Part shown: positions 51,406-60,893 of the stretch, in pieces
How positions within the stretch are numbered: position 1 is the stretch's first letter
How the letters are laid out: the number at the start of each line of letters is the position of its first letter
From: Saprospiraceae bacterium
GTDB lineage: Bacteria; Bacteroidota; Bacteroidia; Chitinophagales; Saprospiraceae
Length of the DNA: 64,000 bases
Reading direction: 5' to 3'
Assembly (NCBI GenBank): GCA_016787525.1
Contig: JAEUUP010000042.1
Span: 1-64,000, forward strand
Translations under genes and position numbers: made by a program
The notes under the pieces: generated by a model
Seen by the model: only the letters and a program-made list of their open reading frames with translations
What the model was told of the DNA's origin: nothing
Database searches by the model: none

Positions 51406-53169
51406 TTACCAAACTTTGCGTTTTTTATCTTTTTCTTTACTGTCTTTTTTCTTTTTGTCATAGCCGAACTCAGGTTTAGGCTTATCTGAAAACCTATCGT
51501 TGAAACGTTTTTTGTCACCACCACCTACTTCTTTTTCTTTTCTAGAGTCAGTCGCATCGTCCACACGTAATTTACGTCCGTTGAAAGTGGCTTTTTGCAA
51601 GCCTGATTTCAGGCGGTCAACAAATTGTGTATCAACATCAAAATGTAAGTATGATTTTTTTATATCCACACGACCAATAGCACTATTTGGAATATTGAAA
51701 TTGTCACCCAAAAGATGGATAAAATCGCGTTTTGATAAACCATCCATTTCTCCGATATTGACAAAAAGACGCGACTGTTGCCCATTTGAACGTGAAAAAG
51801 AGCGTGAATCGCTGCTACTTCCCATAAATTCAACACGTTTACGGCGTGGGTTCAAGTCTGGCGCATCTTTGTAATAAGTCAAAAAGCGATTGAACTCCAT
51901 ACTTGCAAAACGTTTAATCAATTCTTCTTTCGACAGTTCTTCTAGCTCCTCATATATAGCAGGCAAGTATGGTTCAATTTCGGTATGTTGTACTTCTGCT
52001 TCGTGAACATTCTTAATGATTTGCATCAATTGAGCTTCACAAACTTCTACACCAGTTGGAATAGGCAAACGTTTAAATTTTGCTCTATTGATTCTCTCGA
52101 TTTGTGGAATACGCTCTTCATACTTTGTGGTAACAATGGTAATTGACGTACCTTTTTTACCTGCACGACCTGTCCTTCCGCTACGATGTGTATAGACCTC
52201 AATATCGTCGGGCAAACCATAGTTGATAACGTGAGTAATGTCACTCACATCTATACCACGTGCAGCAACATCGGTTGCAATCAATAGCTGCAAATTGCCT
52301 TCACGGAAGCGTAACATGACACGGTCACGGTCGTTTTGAGACAAATCGCCATGTAAAGCATCGCTATTGTAGCCATCGCGGGTCATTTGTTCAGCCACTT
52401 CTTTAGTTTCTGCTTTAGTACGGCAAAAAATCAAACCGAAAATGCCAGGGTGAGAGTCCACAACACGTTTCAAAACCGAATAGCGATCATCGGCACGGCA
52501 GACATAATAAATGTGTTCTATGTTCTCATTTGTCTCATTGCGACGACCAGTTGTCAATTCAATAGGATCTGTCATATAGTTGCGAGAAATAGCCCGCACT
52601 TCATTCGACATAGTAGCTGAGAATAACCAAACAGACTGTTTGTTAGTTGCAGATGCCAAAATCGTATCCAAATCATCTTTGAAACCCATATTGAGCATTT
52701 CATCTGCTTCGTCGAGAACCAAACGTTTCATTTGGTCAAGGTTGACTGCACCCCGTTCAATGAGATCAATCAAACGACCTGGTGTAGCCACAATGATTTG
52801 AACACCAGATTTAATTTGGCGAATTTGGGTTTCGATATTTGCACCACCATAGACTGCGGTGACCTTACATTTTGGGGCGAACTTGGCATAATTGACCAAA
52901 TCGCCTGCTACTTGAACGCACAATTCACGAGTTGGACACAAAACTAAGCCTTGAACATGACGTTCAGTCAAATCAATCAATTGTAAAAGTGGTAAACCAA
53001 AGGCGGCAGTTTTGCCAGTGCCTGTTTGGGCGAGAGCGACAATATCGCCAGTTGAAGTCAAAGCAGTTGGGATAACCAATTCCTGCACAGGTGTAGGCGT
53101 AGAGAAACCAAGTTCCTCAATACCCCTCAGTAGGTCTTCATTCAGACCTAAATTTTTGAACATTTCCAT
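51406..53169 (-). CDS. DEAD-box RNA helicase
   Basis: 587 aa. Superfamily 2 RNA helicase with full motif set: Q motif (FSTPTPVQELVIP), Walker A AQTGTGKTAAFG, DEAD box VLDEADEML, FSATMS, ARGIDVSDITHVINYGLP and HRSGRTGRAG. After about residue 365 comes a helical region and a DbpA-type RNA-binding domain (NIGEMDGLSKRDFIHLLG, IPNSAIGRVDIKKSYLHFDV), then a Lys/Asp-rich tail. Related to CsdA/DbpA-type proteins for ribosome or cold-stress RNA unwinding. Start ATG 53169; another ATG two codons on. One 9-mer (53123) encodes LRG near the start. Confidence 0.93.
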   Translation of the reverse strand: MEMFKNLGLNEDLLRGIEELGFSTPTPVQELVIPTALTSTGDIVALAQTGTGKTAAFGLPLLQLIDLTERHVQGLVLCPTRELCVQVAGDLVNYAKFAPKCKVTAVYGGANIETQIRQIKSGVQIIVATPGRLIDLIERGAVNLDQMKRLVLDEADEMLNMGFKDDLDTILASATNKQSVWLFSATMSNEVRAISRNYMTDPIELTTGRRNETNENIEHIYYVCRADDRYSVLKRVVDSHPGIFGLIFCRTKAETKEVAEQMTRDGYNSDALHGDLSQNDRDRVMLRFREGNLQLLIATDVAARGIDVSDITHVINYGLPDDIEVYTHRSGRTGRAGKKGTSITIVTTKYEERIPQIERINRAKFKRLPIPTGVEVCEAQLMQIIKNVHEAEVQHTEIEPYLPAIYEELEELSKEELIKRFASMEFNRFLTYYKDAPDLNPRRKRVEFMGSSSDSRSFSRSNGQQSRLFVNIGEMDGLSKRDFIHLLGDNFNIPNSAIGRVDIKKSYLHFDVDTQFVDRLKSGLQKATFNGRKLRVDDATDSRKEKEVGGGDKKRFNDRFSDKPKPEFGYDKKKKDSKEKDKKRKVW

Positions 53170-53636
53170 TATGAAATAAGCATTATTACGTGATTTGGTA
53201 AGTGAGTAATCGAAAAGTGATATTCAAACAAAAGCCCCATCACGCAATTACTTATTTACCTTAGTGCAACCGCACTCAAAACTTGGGGCAAAGTTAGTGC
53301 TTTATTCTCATAGATTTACTGTTGGTGTGTTTTTAGTAAATAATTTACAAAAACTTATCTTTGTTTAAAGTATTGATATACAATATATATAGCTAATGGT
53401 TTTCTATTCTCTATCTATTTATATGAAATTATATGTGGTTTATTTGTTGAAAGGCGGAACAATATTTTTTTTATTTTAACGAAAAAATACTGAGGGGTTG
53501 CAGAAAATAGATTGTTTGAAATTTTTTTTAAAAAATCAACGACCTATTTAGCTTCATTACAGCTTTTTCATGCCTAACTTTCGCATTCTTTTCTAAAAGG
53601 ATTGAATAAAATTTCGACTATCAAAAATTTATAATT
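53170..53636. other. 467-base intergenic region
   Basis: Very AT-rich, no gene. It carries the helicase promoter element on the minus strand (53289-53296), a plus-strand TATCTTTG at 53356 and a 9-mer at 53489. The plus-strand element is far (about 270 bases) from the cytochrome gene, so the leader would be long or it may not be used. Confidence 0.5.
53289..53296 (-). promoter_or_regulatory. TAnnTTTG -7 promoter element of the helicase gene
   Basis: TAACTTTG on the minus strand, 120 bases before the helicase ATG. A long leader is consistent with DEAD-box regulation seen elsewhere, but that is only inference. Confidence 0.4.
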
Positions 53637-54050
53637 TTGAAAAAACTAATTATACTTATTCCAATTGTTACGACACTCATTTTTGCAAACTGTAGTAATG
53701 ACGGAGATACTATTTACAAACAAGGTCGCACTCTTTACGCACGCCACTGCGCCAATTGTCATCAAGAGAATGGTGAAGGATTGAGAGGCTTAGTACCACC
53801 TATTGCAAAAGCGGATTATTTGTCTACCCATCGAGCCGATTTACCGTGCATCATCAGAGGTGGTTTAAAAGGAGTAGTTATCGTGAATGGTGTTACCTAT
53901 GGCGCACAGGAGATGCAAGCCTTTCCTAATTTCACAGAGTTTGAGGTTGCCAATATTCTAAATTATATAAGCACAAACTTAGGCAACTCTGAGAAAATTT
54001 GGACAACAGAAGAAGTACGCGAAGGCTTTAAAAAATGCACGGAAAAATAA
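53637..54050 (+). CDS. Cytochrome c lipoprotein
   Basis: 137 aa, TTG start at 53637 that places the lipoprotein signal (LIILIPIVTTLIFANC, Cys19) at the N-terminus; no ATG start fits. Haem-binding CxxCH is CANCH (residues 38-42) and the axial Met is probably in QEMQAFPNF (about 94). A class I monohaem cytochrome c anchored by lipid, acting as periplasmic electron carrier; oxidase or partner not in window. Followed 55 bases later by a 9-mer and the CotH-like gene. Confidence 0.88.
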   Translation: MKKLIILIPIVTTLIFANCSNDGDTIYKQGRTLYARHCANCHQENGEGLRGLVPPIAKADYLSTHRADLPCIIRGGLKGVVIVNGVTYGAQEMQAFPNFTEFEVANILNYISTNLGNSEKIWTTEEVREGFKKCTEK

Positions 54051-54194
54051 AGATGCTTTTAATTCGTTGATTATCAGTTCAAAAACATGATTTAATCACC
54101 GCCCTACTGAGGGGGGCTTTTCTAATAAAATCCTCTCGAAATGGTGTTGTTCTTTTACAAAAACAAAAATTGCCTATTTGAATTTTTACAAATT

Positions 54195-55826
54195 ATGAAA
54201 AAAATAACAACTCTTCTGGTAGTCGTTTTATGCTTTTTTTATATCCCAAGCGATGCTCAACAACCTTTGGGCGACTTGTATGATGGCACATACGTTCATG
54301 ATATTCGCATCACTTTCGACCAAGCAGATTGGATGCGACAGTTGGACTCCAATCGTGTCAATGGCGATGAAATGGTCATCGCTAAAGTTCAAATTGATGG
54401 TACAATTTACGAAAATGTGGGTGTCAGCTATGCTAAAAACTATACCCATCAGATTGGAGGTAAACGCAATCCATGGCTTTTAAAATTGAATTTGATTGAT
54501 AAAAAACAGACGCACCAAGGTTACAAAACGATTACGGTTTCGCAAGCTCTGCGCGACCCTTCTCTGGTACGCGAAGTCTTGGGTTACGAAATAGCACGCC
54601 GTTATATGCCCGCACCTCGTGCCAACTACGTCAATTTGACAGTGAATAGTGAAAACAAAGGCGTTTATGTCAATATTGAAGCGGTTGATGAGACGTTTAT
54701 TCAAAAAAACTTCGGGGGTACTGAGGGGGGGATTTCGACAGCTTTTCGGTGTGTGCCAGATACGAGAACGAGTATCCAAAGTAATTGTGAAAGCACTTCC
54801 TATGGTTCTTTGCGCTATGAAAAGAATGCGAAATGCTACCTTCGCAACTTCGATATGCTCTCAAAAGAAGGTTGGGACGACCTCATTGAGTTGACTCGTG
54901 TCTTGAACAATGAGCCTCAGAATGTGGGTAAAATGCTGAATGTGGATAGAACTTTGTGGTTTTTGGCATTCAATAATGTTATCGCTAATTTGAATAGCTA
55001 TGAAGGTCAATACAGTGGCAACTACTATTTGGTGCGCGATGCTTCTGGTTTGTTCAATTTTATTCCTACCGAATTGAATCTGGCTTTTGGTAGCTACAAA
55101 AATACCAACGGACAAAGTGACCTTGACTTTGAAGGTATGGTGACACTTGACCCTGTGCTGCATGTTAACAATGCTGCCAAGCCTTTGATTTCACAATTGC
55201 TGAAGAATCCAGATAATCGCAAAATCTATTTTTCGCATATCCGCCAAATTCTGAATGACTGGTTTGAAAACAACGCCTATCAGACCAGAGCGGCGACTTT
55301 GCAGACCTTGATAACAGCTTATTACATCAATTCTCCTGAAAAACCTTATGAATTGGCTGATTTTCAACGCAGTTTGACAGAAACCATAGGCAAGTTGACA
55401 AAAATTCCAGGTATTGTCGAGTTGATATCGAAACGAGCAAAATATTTGAAAAAACATGCAGATTTGCTCAATATTCCACCACAAGTGACCAGCGTCAGTT
55501 ATTCTAATCGCCAAAAATACACGACAAAATCGGTGGGCGAATTTCACATAAAAGCTAAAGTGGATAATTTCCCTCGCCGTGTGCGTTTGATGTATCGTCC
55601 ACAAGGCTCAACAGAAGCGTTTATTGAATTACAAATGTTTGACGATGGCAAAAGTCACGACGGCGAAGCAGGCGATAAAGTTTTCGGTACAGTTGTGAAG
55701 CCTGAAGGCAAATTTTCTGCTATCGAATATTATATTATTGCTGAAAATGCTGGCGCAGTCGTTTTTGACCCTTCGAATTATTTTCTTGAACGTCGAAAAA
55801 TTAGTTTAGCAGAATTGAATAAATAG
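54195..55826 (+). CDS. CotH-like kinase family protein
   Basis: 543 aa from ATG 54195 (MKKITTLLVVVLCFFYIPSDAQ, signal peptide); an upstream ATG at 54141 would place the signal internally. The CotH fold (first seen in spore coat protein CotH, a protein kinase) is recognised from DIRITFDQADWMRQLD, GVSYAKNYTHQIGGKRNPWLLK and MPAPRANYVNLTVN, NKGVYVNIEAVDETFI. The C-terminal 120 residues look like a beta domain. Exported; substrate unknown. The 9-mer at 54720 encodes TEGG. Confidence 0.82.
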   Translation: MKKITTLLVVVLCFFYIPSDAQQPLGDLYDGTYVHDIRITFDQADWMRQLDSNRVNGDEMVIAKVQIDGTIYENVGVSYAKNYTHQIGGKRNPWLLKLNLIDKKQTHQGYKTITVSQALRDPSLVREVLGYEIARRYMPAPRANYVNLTVNSENKGVYVNIEAVDETFIQKNFGGTEGGISTAFRCVPDTRTSIQSNCESTSYGSLRYEKNAKCYLRNFDMLSKEGWDDLIELTRVLNNEPQNVGKMLNVDRTLWFLAFNNVIANLNSYEGQYSGNYYLVRDASGLFNFIPTELNLAFGSYKNTNGQSDLDFEGMVTLDPVLHVNNAAKPLISQLLKNPDNRKIYFSHIRQILNDWFENNAYQTRAATLQTLITAYYINSPEKPYELADFQRSLTETIGKLTKIPGIVELISKRAKYLKKHADLLNIPPQVTSVSYSNRQKYTTKSVGEFHIKAKVDNFPRRVRLMYRPQGSTEAFIELQMFDDGKSHDGEAGDKVFGTVVKPEGKFSAIEYYIIAENAGAVVFDPSNYFLERRKISLAELNK

Positions 55827-55835
55827 CAATTTAAA

Positions 55836-55881
55836 TATGAAATATGAGAGATAAACATGGTCTATTCTCTCATATTTCATA
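55836..55881. terminator. Terminator between CotH-like gene and tgt
   Basis: TATGAAATATGAGAGA and TCTCTCATATTTCATA form a 16-bp stem (55836-55851, 55866-55881). It is AT-rich and has no long T run, but lies right after the CotH-like stop. Confidence 0.6.
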
Positions 55882-55896
55882 CCTTACATTTACTGT

Positions 55897-57030
55897 ATGA
55901 CTTTTACTTTACAACACACAGACCCACACTCAAATGCACGTGCTGGTCTGATTGAAACAGCACATGGCACAATAGAAACACCGATTTTTATGCCTGTTGG
56001 CACATTGGGTACAGTCAAAGGTGTGCATACGAGAGAGATTGAAAACGATGTGAAAGCCCAAATCATTTTGGGTAACACCTATCACTTATATCTTCGCCCC
56101 AGCATGGAAATACTGAGGGGTGCAGGTGGTTTACATAAATTCAACGGGTGGTCGCGTCCGATTTTGACAGATTCGGGAGGCTATCAGGTCTATTCGTTGG
56201 CTCATCGGCGAAAAATTACAGAAGAAGGTGTCACTTTTGCGTCACATATTGACGGGTCGAAACACTTTTTTTCACCCGAAAAATCTATTGAAATTCAATA
56301 TGATATTGGTGGTGACATCATTATGGCGTTCGATGAATGTCCACCTTTCCCTTGCACTTACGAATATGCGAAAAACTCAATGGAGTTGACACACCGTTGG
56401 CTCAAAAGGTGCATAAACTATTGCGACCAAACACCCCCTAAGTATGGTTACAGTCAAGCCTTATTTCCGATTGTTCAAGGTTCTGTTTTTAAAGATTTGC
56501 GAGCTCAATCAGCTGAGTTTATTGCGGCACAAAACCAACAAGGTAATGCCATAGGTGGTCTATCAGTAGGTGAGCCTGCGGAAGATATGTATGCGATGAC
56601 TGATTTGGTCTGCCAAATATTGCCTAAAGACAAACCACGCTACCTCATGGGAGTTGGTACACCTGTGAATATTTTAGAAAACATCGCGCTGGGTATTGAT
56701 ATGTTCGACTGTGTTCTGCCTTCACGCAATGCACGCCACGGTTTGCTTTACACAGCCAATGGTATGATGAATATGAAAAATCTGAAGTGGGCAAATGACC
56801 ACTCACCTATTGACGATACTGAGGGAGCAGCGCCAACGAGCCTTTTCTACACGAAGGCATATTTGAGGCATTTGTTTCATGTGGGCGAGCTATTGGCAGG
56901 ACAAATTGCGACTTTGCACAATTTGGCATTCTTCCTTTGGTTGGTACGTGAAGCGAGGCAGCAGATTCAAAACAGTACTTTTGTAAGCTGGAAAGACGAT
57001 ATGGTAAAAAAGCTTGCACAACGTCTATAA
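55897..57030 (+). CDS. tgt: Queuine tRNA-ribosyltransferase
   Basis: 377 aa. Exchanges guanine-34 for 7-aminomethyl-7-deazaguanine in GUN-anticodon tRNAs on the way to queuosine. The active site segments are conserved: GNTYHLYLRP, SRPILTDSGGYQVYSLA (nucleophile Asp), YSQALFPIVQGSVFKD, GGLSVGEP and the zinc-binding region at the C-terminus. Starts ATG 55897 after the CotH hairpin. A 9-mer (56112) encodes ILRG; a one-mismatch copy (56437 region) encodes PPKY. Convergent with a tiny frame (57025-57150) that overlaps its last bases. Confidence 0.96.
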   Translation: MTFTLQHTDPHSNARAGLIETAHGTIETPIFMPVGTLGTVKGVHTREIENDVKAQIILGNTYHLYLRPSMEILRGAGGLHKFNGWSRPILTDSGGYQVYSLAHRRKITEEGVTFASHIDGSKHFFSPEKSIEIQYDIGGDIIMAFDECPPFPCTYEYAKNSMELTHRWLKRCINYCDQTPPKYGYSQALFPIVQGSVFKDLRAQSAEFIAAQNQQGNAIGGLSVGEPAEDMYAMTDLVCQILPKDKPRYLMGVGTPVNILENIALGIDMFDCVLPSRNARHGLLYTANGMMNMKNLKWANDHSPIDDTEGAAPTSLFYTKAYLRHLFHVGELLAGQIATLHNLAFFLWLVREARQQIQNSTFVSWKDDMVKKLAQRL

Positions 57031-57150
57031 ATCCCAAAATGAACGTGGGCGTTTGTTAAAGTGCCTTTTGACCTTTTCGCGCCAAATCAAAAAAGCGAAA
57101 ACGAGGTCTTGAAAACTATCGAGTAACCAAAATTTGAGAGCTGTTCGCAT
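57025..57150 (-). CDS. Possible 41-aa basic protein
   Basis: A minus-strand frame from ATG 57150 to TAG 57025 encodes 41 residues beginning MRTALKFWLLDSFQDL and ending in a basic aromatic stretch. Seen only as an open frame; no family is recognised. It overlaps the stop of tgt by 6 bases and ends without its own terminator. Could be a real micropeptide or chance. Confidence 0.3.
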   Translation of the reverse strand: MRTALKFWLLDSFQDLVFAFLIWREKVKRHFNKRPRSFWDL

Positions 57151-57218
57151 AACTGTTTGATATTAAATTGGTTCAAAAATAAATTGTCGTTGACAATACA
57201 AATATAAGGGTTGTTATT

Positions 57219-57266
57219 TAGTTTTCAAAAAAAAATGAAAATACTTTCATTTTTTTTTGAAAACTA
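57219..57266. terminator. 22-bp AT-rich hairpin
   Basis: 57219-57240 and 57245-57266 are exact reverse complements around loop ATAC, flanked by GTTGT and ACAAC. It lies downstream of the MscS gene (ending 57293), for which it may be the terminator. Confidence 0.6.
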
Positions 57267-57292
57267 AACAACGCTTTTTTATTAAATGGTAC

Positions 57293-58141
57293 TTAGTCTT
57301 TTTTCATAATCACAAAATGCGGATAAGGCATTTCGACCCCCTCAGCATCAAACCGTTTTTTGATGCTTTCGAGCAAATCTAACTGCATATCAGTTGCTGC
57401 ATTGTTGGTGGTTGCCCAAGCAGACCCCCTCAGTACCATCGCAAAATCAGTGAACCGCATAAGTCTTACTTCGACGAGTGGTTTTTCTGTCTTTTCTTCT
57501 TCTTTTCGAGGGTCAATGTATTTGGGATGTCGAGCGATTTCCTCTGCTATGATGCGTTTAGCTTTGTCAATGTCAGTCTTCAAACTGACATTAAATTCTA
57601 CATATTTGCAAATTTTTCCATCATTATAGTCCGAATTGACAATGACTTCGGTCGCAATGACGGAGTTGGGAATGATGATGCGCCGATTTTCAGGGTCTCG
57701 AATGACGGTGTGCCGCAAAGTAATGTCCTCAACAACACCGACATAAATATCTTTCACTCTCAAGCGGTCATTGACTCTAAAAGGTTTGAAAATAACAAGA
57801 AAAATACCCGAAATAATATTACTAAATGCCTGTTGTGAAGCAAAACCAATAGCCACTGCCAAAATCCCCGCACCAGCCAATAAAGAACCCGCTACAGCTC
57901 TGAGAGGTGGATACTCTCGAACTGCCAACATAATGCCAATGCTGTAAATGATACCTCGCAGTGCATTGCTCAAAAATTTATAATTCGTTGGATCGCTATT
58001 GATGTCCTGACTGCTTTTTCGGATAAAGCGATTGACTGCACGGCGGCTGACCCATTCTACAAGAACGGTGAGGAGGATGATTAAAATGAAAATGGCTAAA
58101 CTTTCGTATTTGTCGGGCAGCAATTTTTTTATGAACTCCAT
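57293..58141 (-). CDS. MscS-type mechanosensitive channel
   Basis: 282 aa. Small-conductance mechanosensitive channel family: N-terminal membrane helices at residues about 16-35, 60-82 and 86-110, with the pore-lining helix 3 (AVAGSLLAGAGILAVAIGFA then SQQAFSNIISGIFLV) and the cytoplasmic beta domain (FRVNDRLRVKDIYVGVVEDI). The family opens under hypo-osmotic shock to release solutes. Standalone gene. A 9-mer (57426) encodes VLRG, and a single-base variant lies at 57343-57353. Confidence 0.9.
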   Translation of the reverse strand: MEFIKKLLPDKYESLAIFILIILLTVLVEWVSRRAVNRFIRKSSQDINSDPTNYKFLSNALRGIIYSIGIMLAVREYPPLRAVAGSLLAGAGILAVAIGFASQQAFSNIISGIFLVIFKPFRVNDRLRVKDIYVGVVEDITLRHTVIRDPENRRIIIPNSVIATEVIVNSDYNDGKICKYVEFNVSLKTDIDKAKRIIAEEIARHPKYIDPRKEEEKTEKPLVEVRLMRFTDFAMVLRGSAWATTNNAATDMQLDLLESIKKRFDAEGVEMPYPHFVIMKKD

Positions 58142-58395
58142 CTTTAGTCTTTTTTAAATGAGCTGTAAAGGTATAAAAAATCAAGTTTTACGAACTGAAA
58201 CGCGATTCGTTTCCACTTTTTGAGCCTTTATCGTGGTTGTTATTTTGTCTGAAAAATCTGCTTATTCATCTTTTTGCAGCAGCTATTCATCTATGAGCAT
58301 AGGGGTTAATCGTAACAAATTTGTCATTTCGGCAGTCTTTTACACGTGACTGAATGTAACACCTTATTCATTTTTATAACTAAACTTCCAACGTC

Positions 58396-60825
58396 ATGAA
58401 AAAGCTTTGCATTTTAACATTATGCTTATTCACTGTTTTTTCTGCTATTTTTTCTCAAAAAATAGTAGGTATTATCGCTGACCCTACGGGAAAACCCCAA
58501 GAGTTCGCCAACGCTTTAGTGCTAAACGCTAAAGATTCGTCGCTCGTAAAAGGAGCTGTATCTGACGAAAAAGGTCATTTTGAAATTGAGGGTTTGACGG
58601 CTCATACTGAGGGGGGGTATTTTTTACAAATCAGTATGGTAGGTTTTCAAAACTTTGTTTCTGAAAAATTTGATGGCAAATCAGATAAAGATTTTGGCAC
58701 TATAACACTCAAAACACTTGACCAAGAACTCAATCAAGTGACTGTGACGGCAAAAAAGCCAACTTTTGAGATGAAAGCCGACAAAATGGTGATGAATGTG
58801 GAAGGCAATATCAACACCACAGGCAACTCAGCTATCGAAATTCTGCGTAAAGCACCTGGTGTTTTGGTAGATAAAGATGAAAACATCAGCTTGAAAGGTA
58901 AAAGTGGTGTGCGCATTTATATTGATGGACGACCTTCGCAGATGGCAGGCAAGGATTTGGCGGCGATACTGAGGGGGTTGAATGCCAACGATATTGAGGC
59001 GATTGAAATCATTACAAACCCTTCTGCCAAATACGATGCTTCGGGCAACGCAGGTATCATCAACATTCGTCTGAAAAAGAACCGTAAAGTCGGAACGAAT
59101 GGCAATATTTCATTGGGTGTCAGTTATGGTCAATCGTTGAAATTGAACGAAGGATTGAATCTCAACTATCGAGACAGAAAAGTCAATGTTTTTGGCAATT
59201 ACAGCTTTTGGAAAGGTCGTTGGGACGATGAAACATATATCCTACGCGAACAAAGTGGCTTGCAATTCAACCAATCTTCACCCAATTTCAACCGAGGTAC
59301 GGGGCATAATATCAAAGCGGGTACAGATTTTTTTCTTAACTCGAAAAATACTTTGGGTGTATTGATAACGGGTAATTTGAACGATGGTTATTGGGAATCA
59401 AATAGCCGTACATTGATTTCAAAAGTGGGTAGCAGTAAGGTGGATTCGATATTGATTGCCCAAAACCAACAACCTGAAAACCGAACAAATTTGACTTATA
59501 ATATCAACTATCGGTTTGCCGATACTTCGGGACATGAGTTGAATATTGATGCGGACTACGGCACTTTCAAAGGTACAGGCAGCAGTTATCAGCCCAATTA
59601 TTACAAAAATGCTGACGAAACGCAGATTTTAACATCAAAAATCTACCGCAATAGCACGCCTACGGACATTGTGATTAAGACTTTGAAAACGGATTATGAA
59701 CAAAACTTGTGGAAAGGTAAATTGGGTGTTGGTTTCAAAGTATCGGATGTGAAAACAGATAATACTTTTGATTTTTTCAATGTGTATAAAGATGCCGATG
59801 TGAAAGACGACGACCGCAGCAATCGTTTCACTTACGATGAGAGGGTGAGTGCCGCTTATGTAAACTACAACTGCCCCCTCAGTAAAAAAATAAGTTTGCA
59901 AGTGGGTCTGCGCGGTGAACAGACGAAATCGTTGGGCCAGCTTTTTGCTACCAAACAGAGTAACGACAAAGCTGTTGATACATCCTATTTCAATCTGTTC
60001 CCAAGTGGTTCTTTGTCTTACAATGTTGGAAAAAATTACTCTGTCAGTGCCTCATACAGCCGTCGCATCGAGCGTCCACGGTATCAAGATTTGAATCCAT
60101 TTGAATACAAATTGGATGAATTGACCTATCGCAAAGGCAATCCGTTTTTGCGCCCTGCTTTCACACAGTCATTTGAAATCAACCAAACAATTATGCAAGC
60201 GGTCAATGTTGGGTTGAGTTATAGTTTACAACGTGATGTAATGAGTGATATTTTGGATACAACAGAAGCTACAAAAACATTCCAAATCACGACAAATATA
60301 GCCAAACAACAAAACTATAGTTTGAATATCAGCAGCCCATTGCCCATTACAAAATGGTGGGAAGGGTTTGTGAATATCTGGGTCAATCACGTTATCTATA
60401 AATCAACGAACTCAGCTACATTCCCAATTGATGCATCGGCGACACAGTTTGGATTTTACAGCGAACACACGATTAAGTTTGGCAAAGGTTGGTCGGGTCA
60501 AATATCAGGTTGGTTCAACTCCCCTCAGTTGTGGGGTGGTGTTATGAAAATGAGATCGCAAGGCATGGTGGATATTGGCTTACAAAAGAAATTTTGGAAC
60601 GACAATGCTACTGTGAAATTGACTTTTGGCGACCTTTTGAATACATCGTCATGGAGCGGTGTGGGTATCGTAGATGCCTTTAAATTCAATATTCATGGCG
60701 GTTGGGAAGGTCAAATTGCTCGTTTGAATTTCAATTATCGCTTTGGTAGCAACGAAATCAAATCAGCTCGTGAGCGTCGGACAGGTTTAGAGGATGAGAA
60801 GAGTAGGATTAAAGGTAAAAATTAG
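58396..60825 (+). CDS. TonB-dependent outer-membrane receptor
   Basis: 809 aa. Signal peptide (MKKLCILTLCLFTVF...), then a carboxypeptidase-regulatory-like domain (residues about 22-110, IVGIIADPTGKPQEFANAL), a plug domain (about 120-240, NSAIEILRKAPGVLVDKDENISLKGKSG, here cited in part; VRIYIDGRPSQMAG) and a long barrel ending in NFNYRFGSNE. It matches the outer-membrane beta-barrel family 3 group, which import unknown large or metal-bound substrates with TonB energy. No SusD partner is adjacent. Three full 9-mer copies plus one ending CAGTT (60521). Followed by a terminator facing the BatA-like gene. Confidence 0.9.
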   Translation: MKKLCILTLCLFTVFSAIFSQKIVGIIADPTGKPQEFANALVLNAKDSSLVKGAVSDEKGHFEIEGLTAHTEGGYFLQISMVGFQNFVSEKFDGKSDKDFGTITLKTLDQELNQVTVTAKKPTFEMKADKMVMNVEGNINTTGNSAIEILRKAPGVLVDKDENISLKGKSGVRIYIDGRPSQMAGKDLAAILRGLNANDIEAIEIITNPSAKYDASGNAGIINIRLKKNRKVGTNGNISLGVSYGQSLKLNEGLNLNYRDRKVNVFGNYSFWKGRWDDETYILREQSGLQFNQSSPNFNRGTGHNIKAGTDFFLNSKNTLGVLITGNLNDGYWESNSRTLISKVGSSKVDSILIAQNQQPENRTNLTYNINYRFADTSGHELNIDADYGTFKGTGSSYQPNYYKNADETQILTSKIYRNSTPTDIVIKTLKTDYEQNLWKGKLGVGFKVSDVKTDNTFDFFNVYKDADVKDDDRSNRFTYDERVSAAYVNYNCPLSKKISLQVGLRGEQTKSLGQLFATKQSNDKAVDTSYFNLFPSGSLSYNVGKNYSVSASYSRRIERPRYQDLNPFEYKLDELTYRKGNPFLRPAFTQSFEINQTIMQAVNVGLSYSLQRDVMSDILDTTEATKTFQITTNIAKQQNYSLNISSPLPITKWWEGFVNIWVNHVIYKSTNSATFPIDASATQFGFYSEHTIKFGKGWSGQISGWFNSPQLWGGVMKMRSQGMVDIGLQKKFWNDNATVKLTFGDLLNTSSWSGVGIVDAFKFNIHGGWEGQIARLNFNYRFGSNEIKSARERRTGLEDEKSRIKGKN

Positions 60826-60837
60826 ACTAATGAAATG

Positions 60838-60882
60838 AAAAATTGCGAGTCATGGACAACCCGTGGCTCGCAATTTTTTTTT
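60838..60882. terminator. Bidirectional terminator
   Basis: AAATTGCGAG and CTCGCAATTT pair, extended by wobble pairs through the CATGG/CCGTGG region, with A and T runs. Lies between the convergent TonB receptor and BatA-like genes. Confidence 0.8.
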
Positions 60883-60893
60883 CAAGGAAATCA

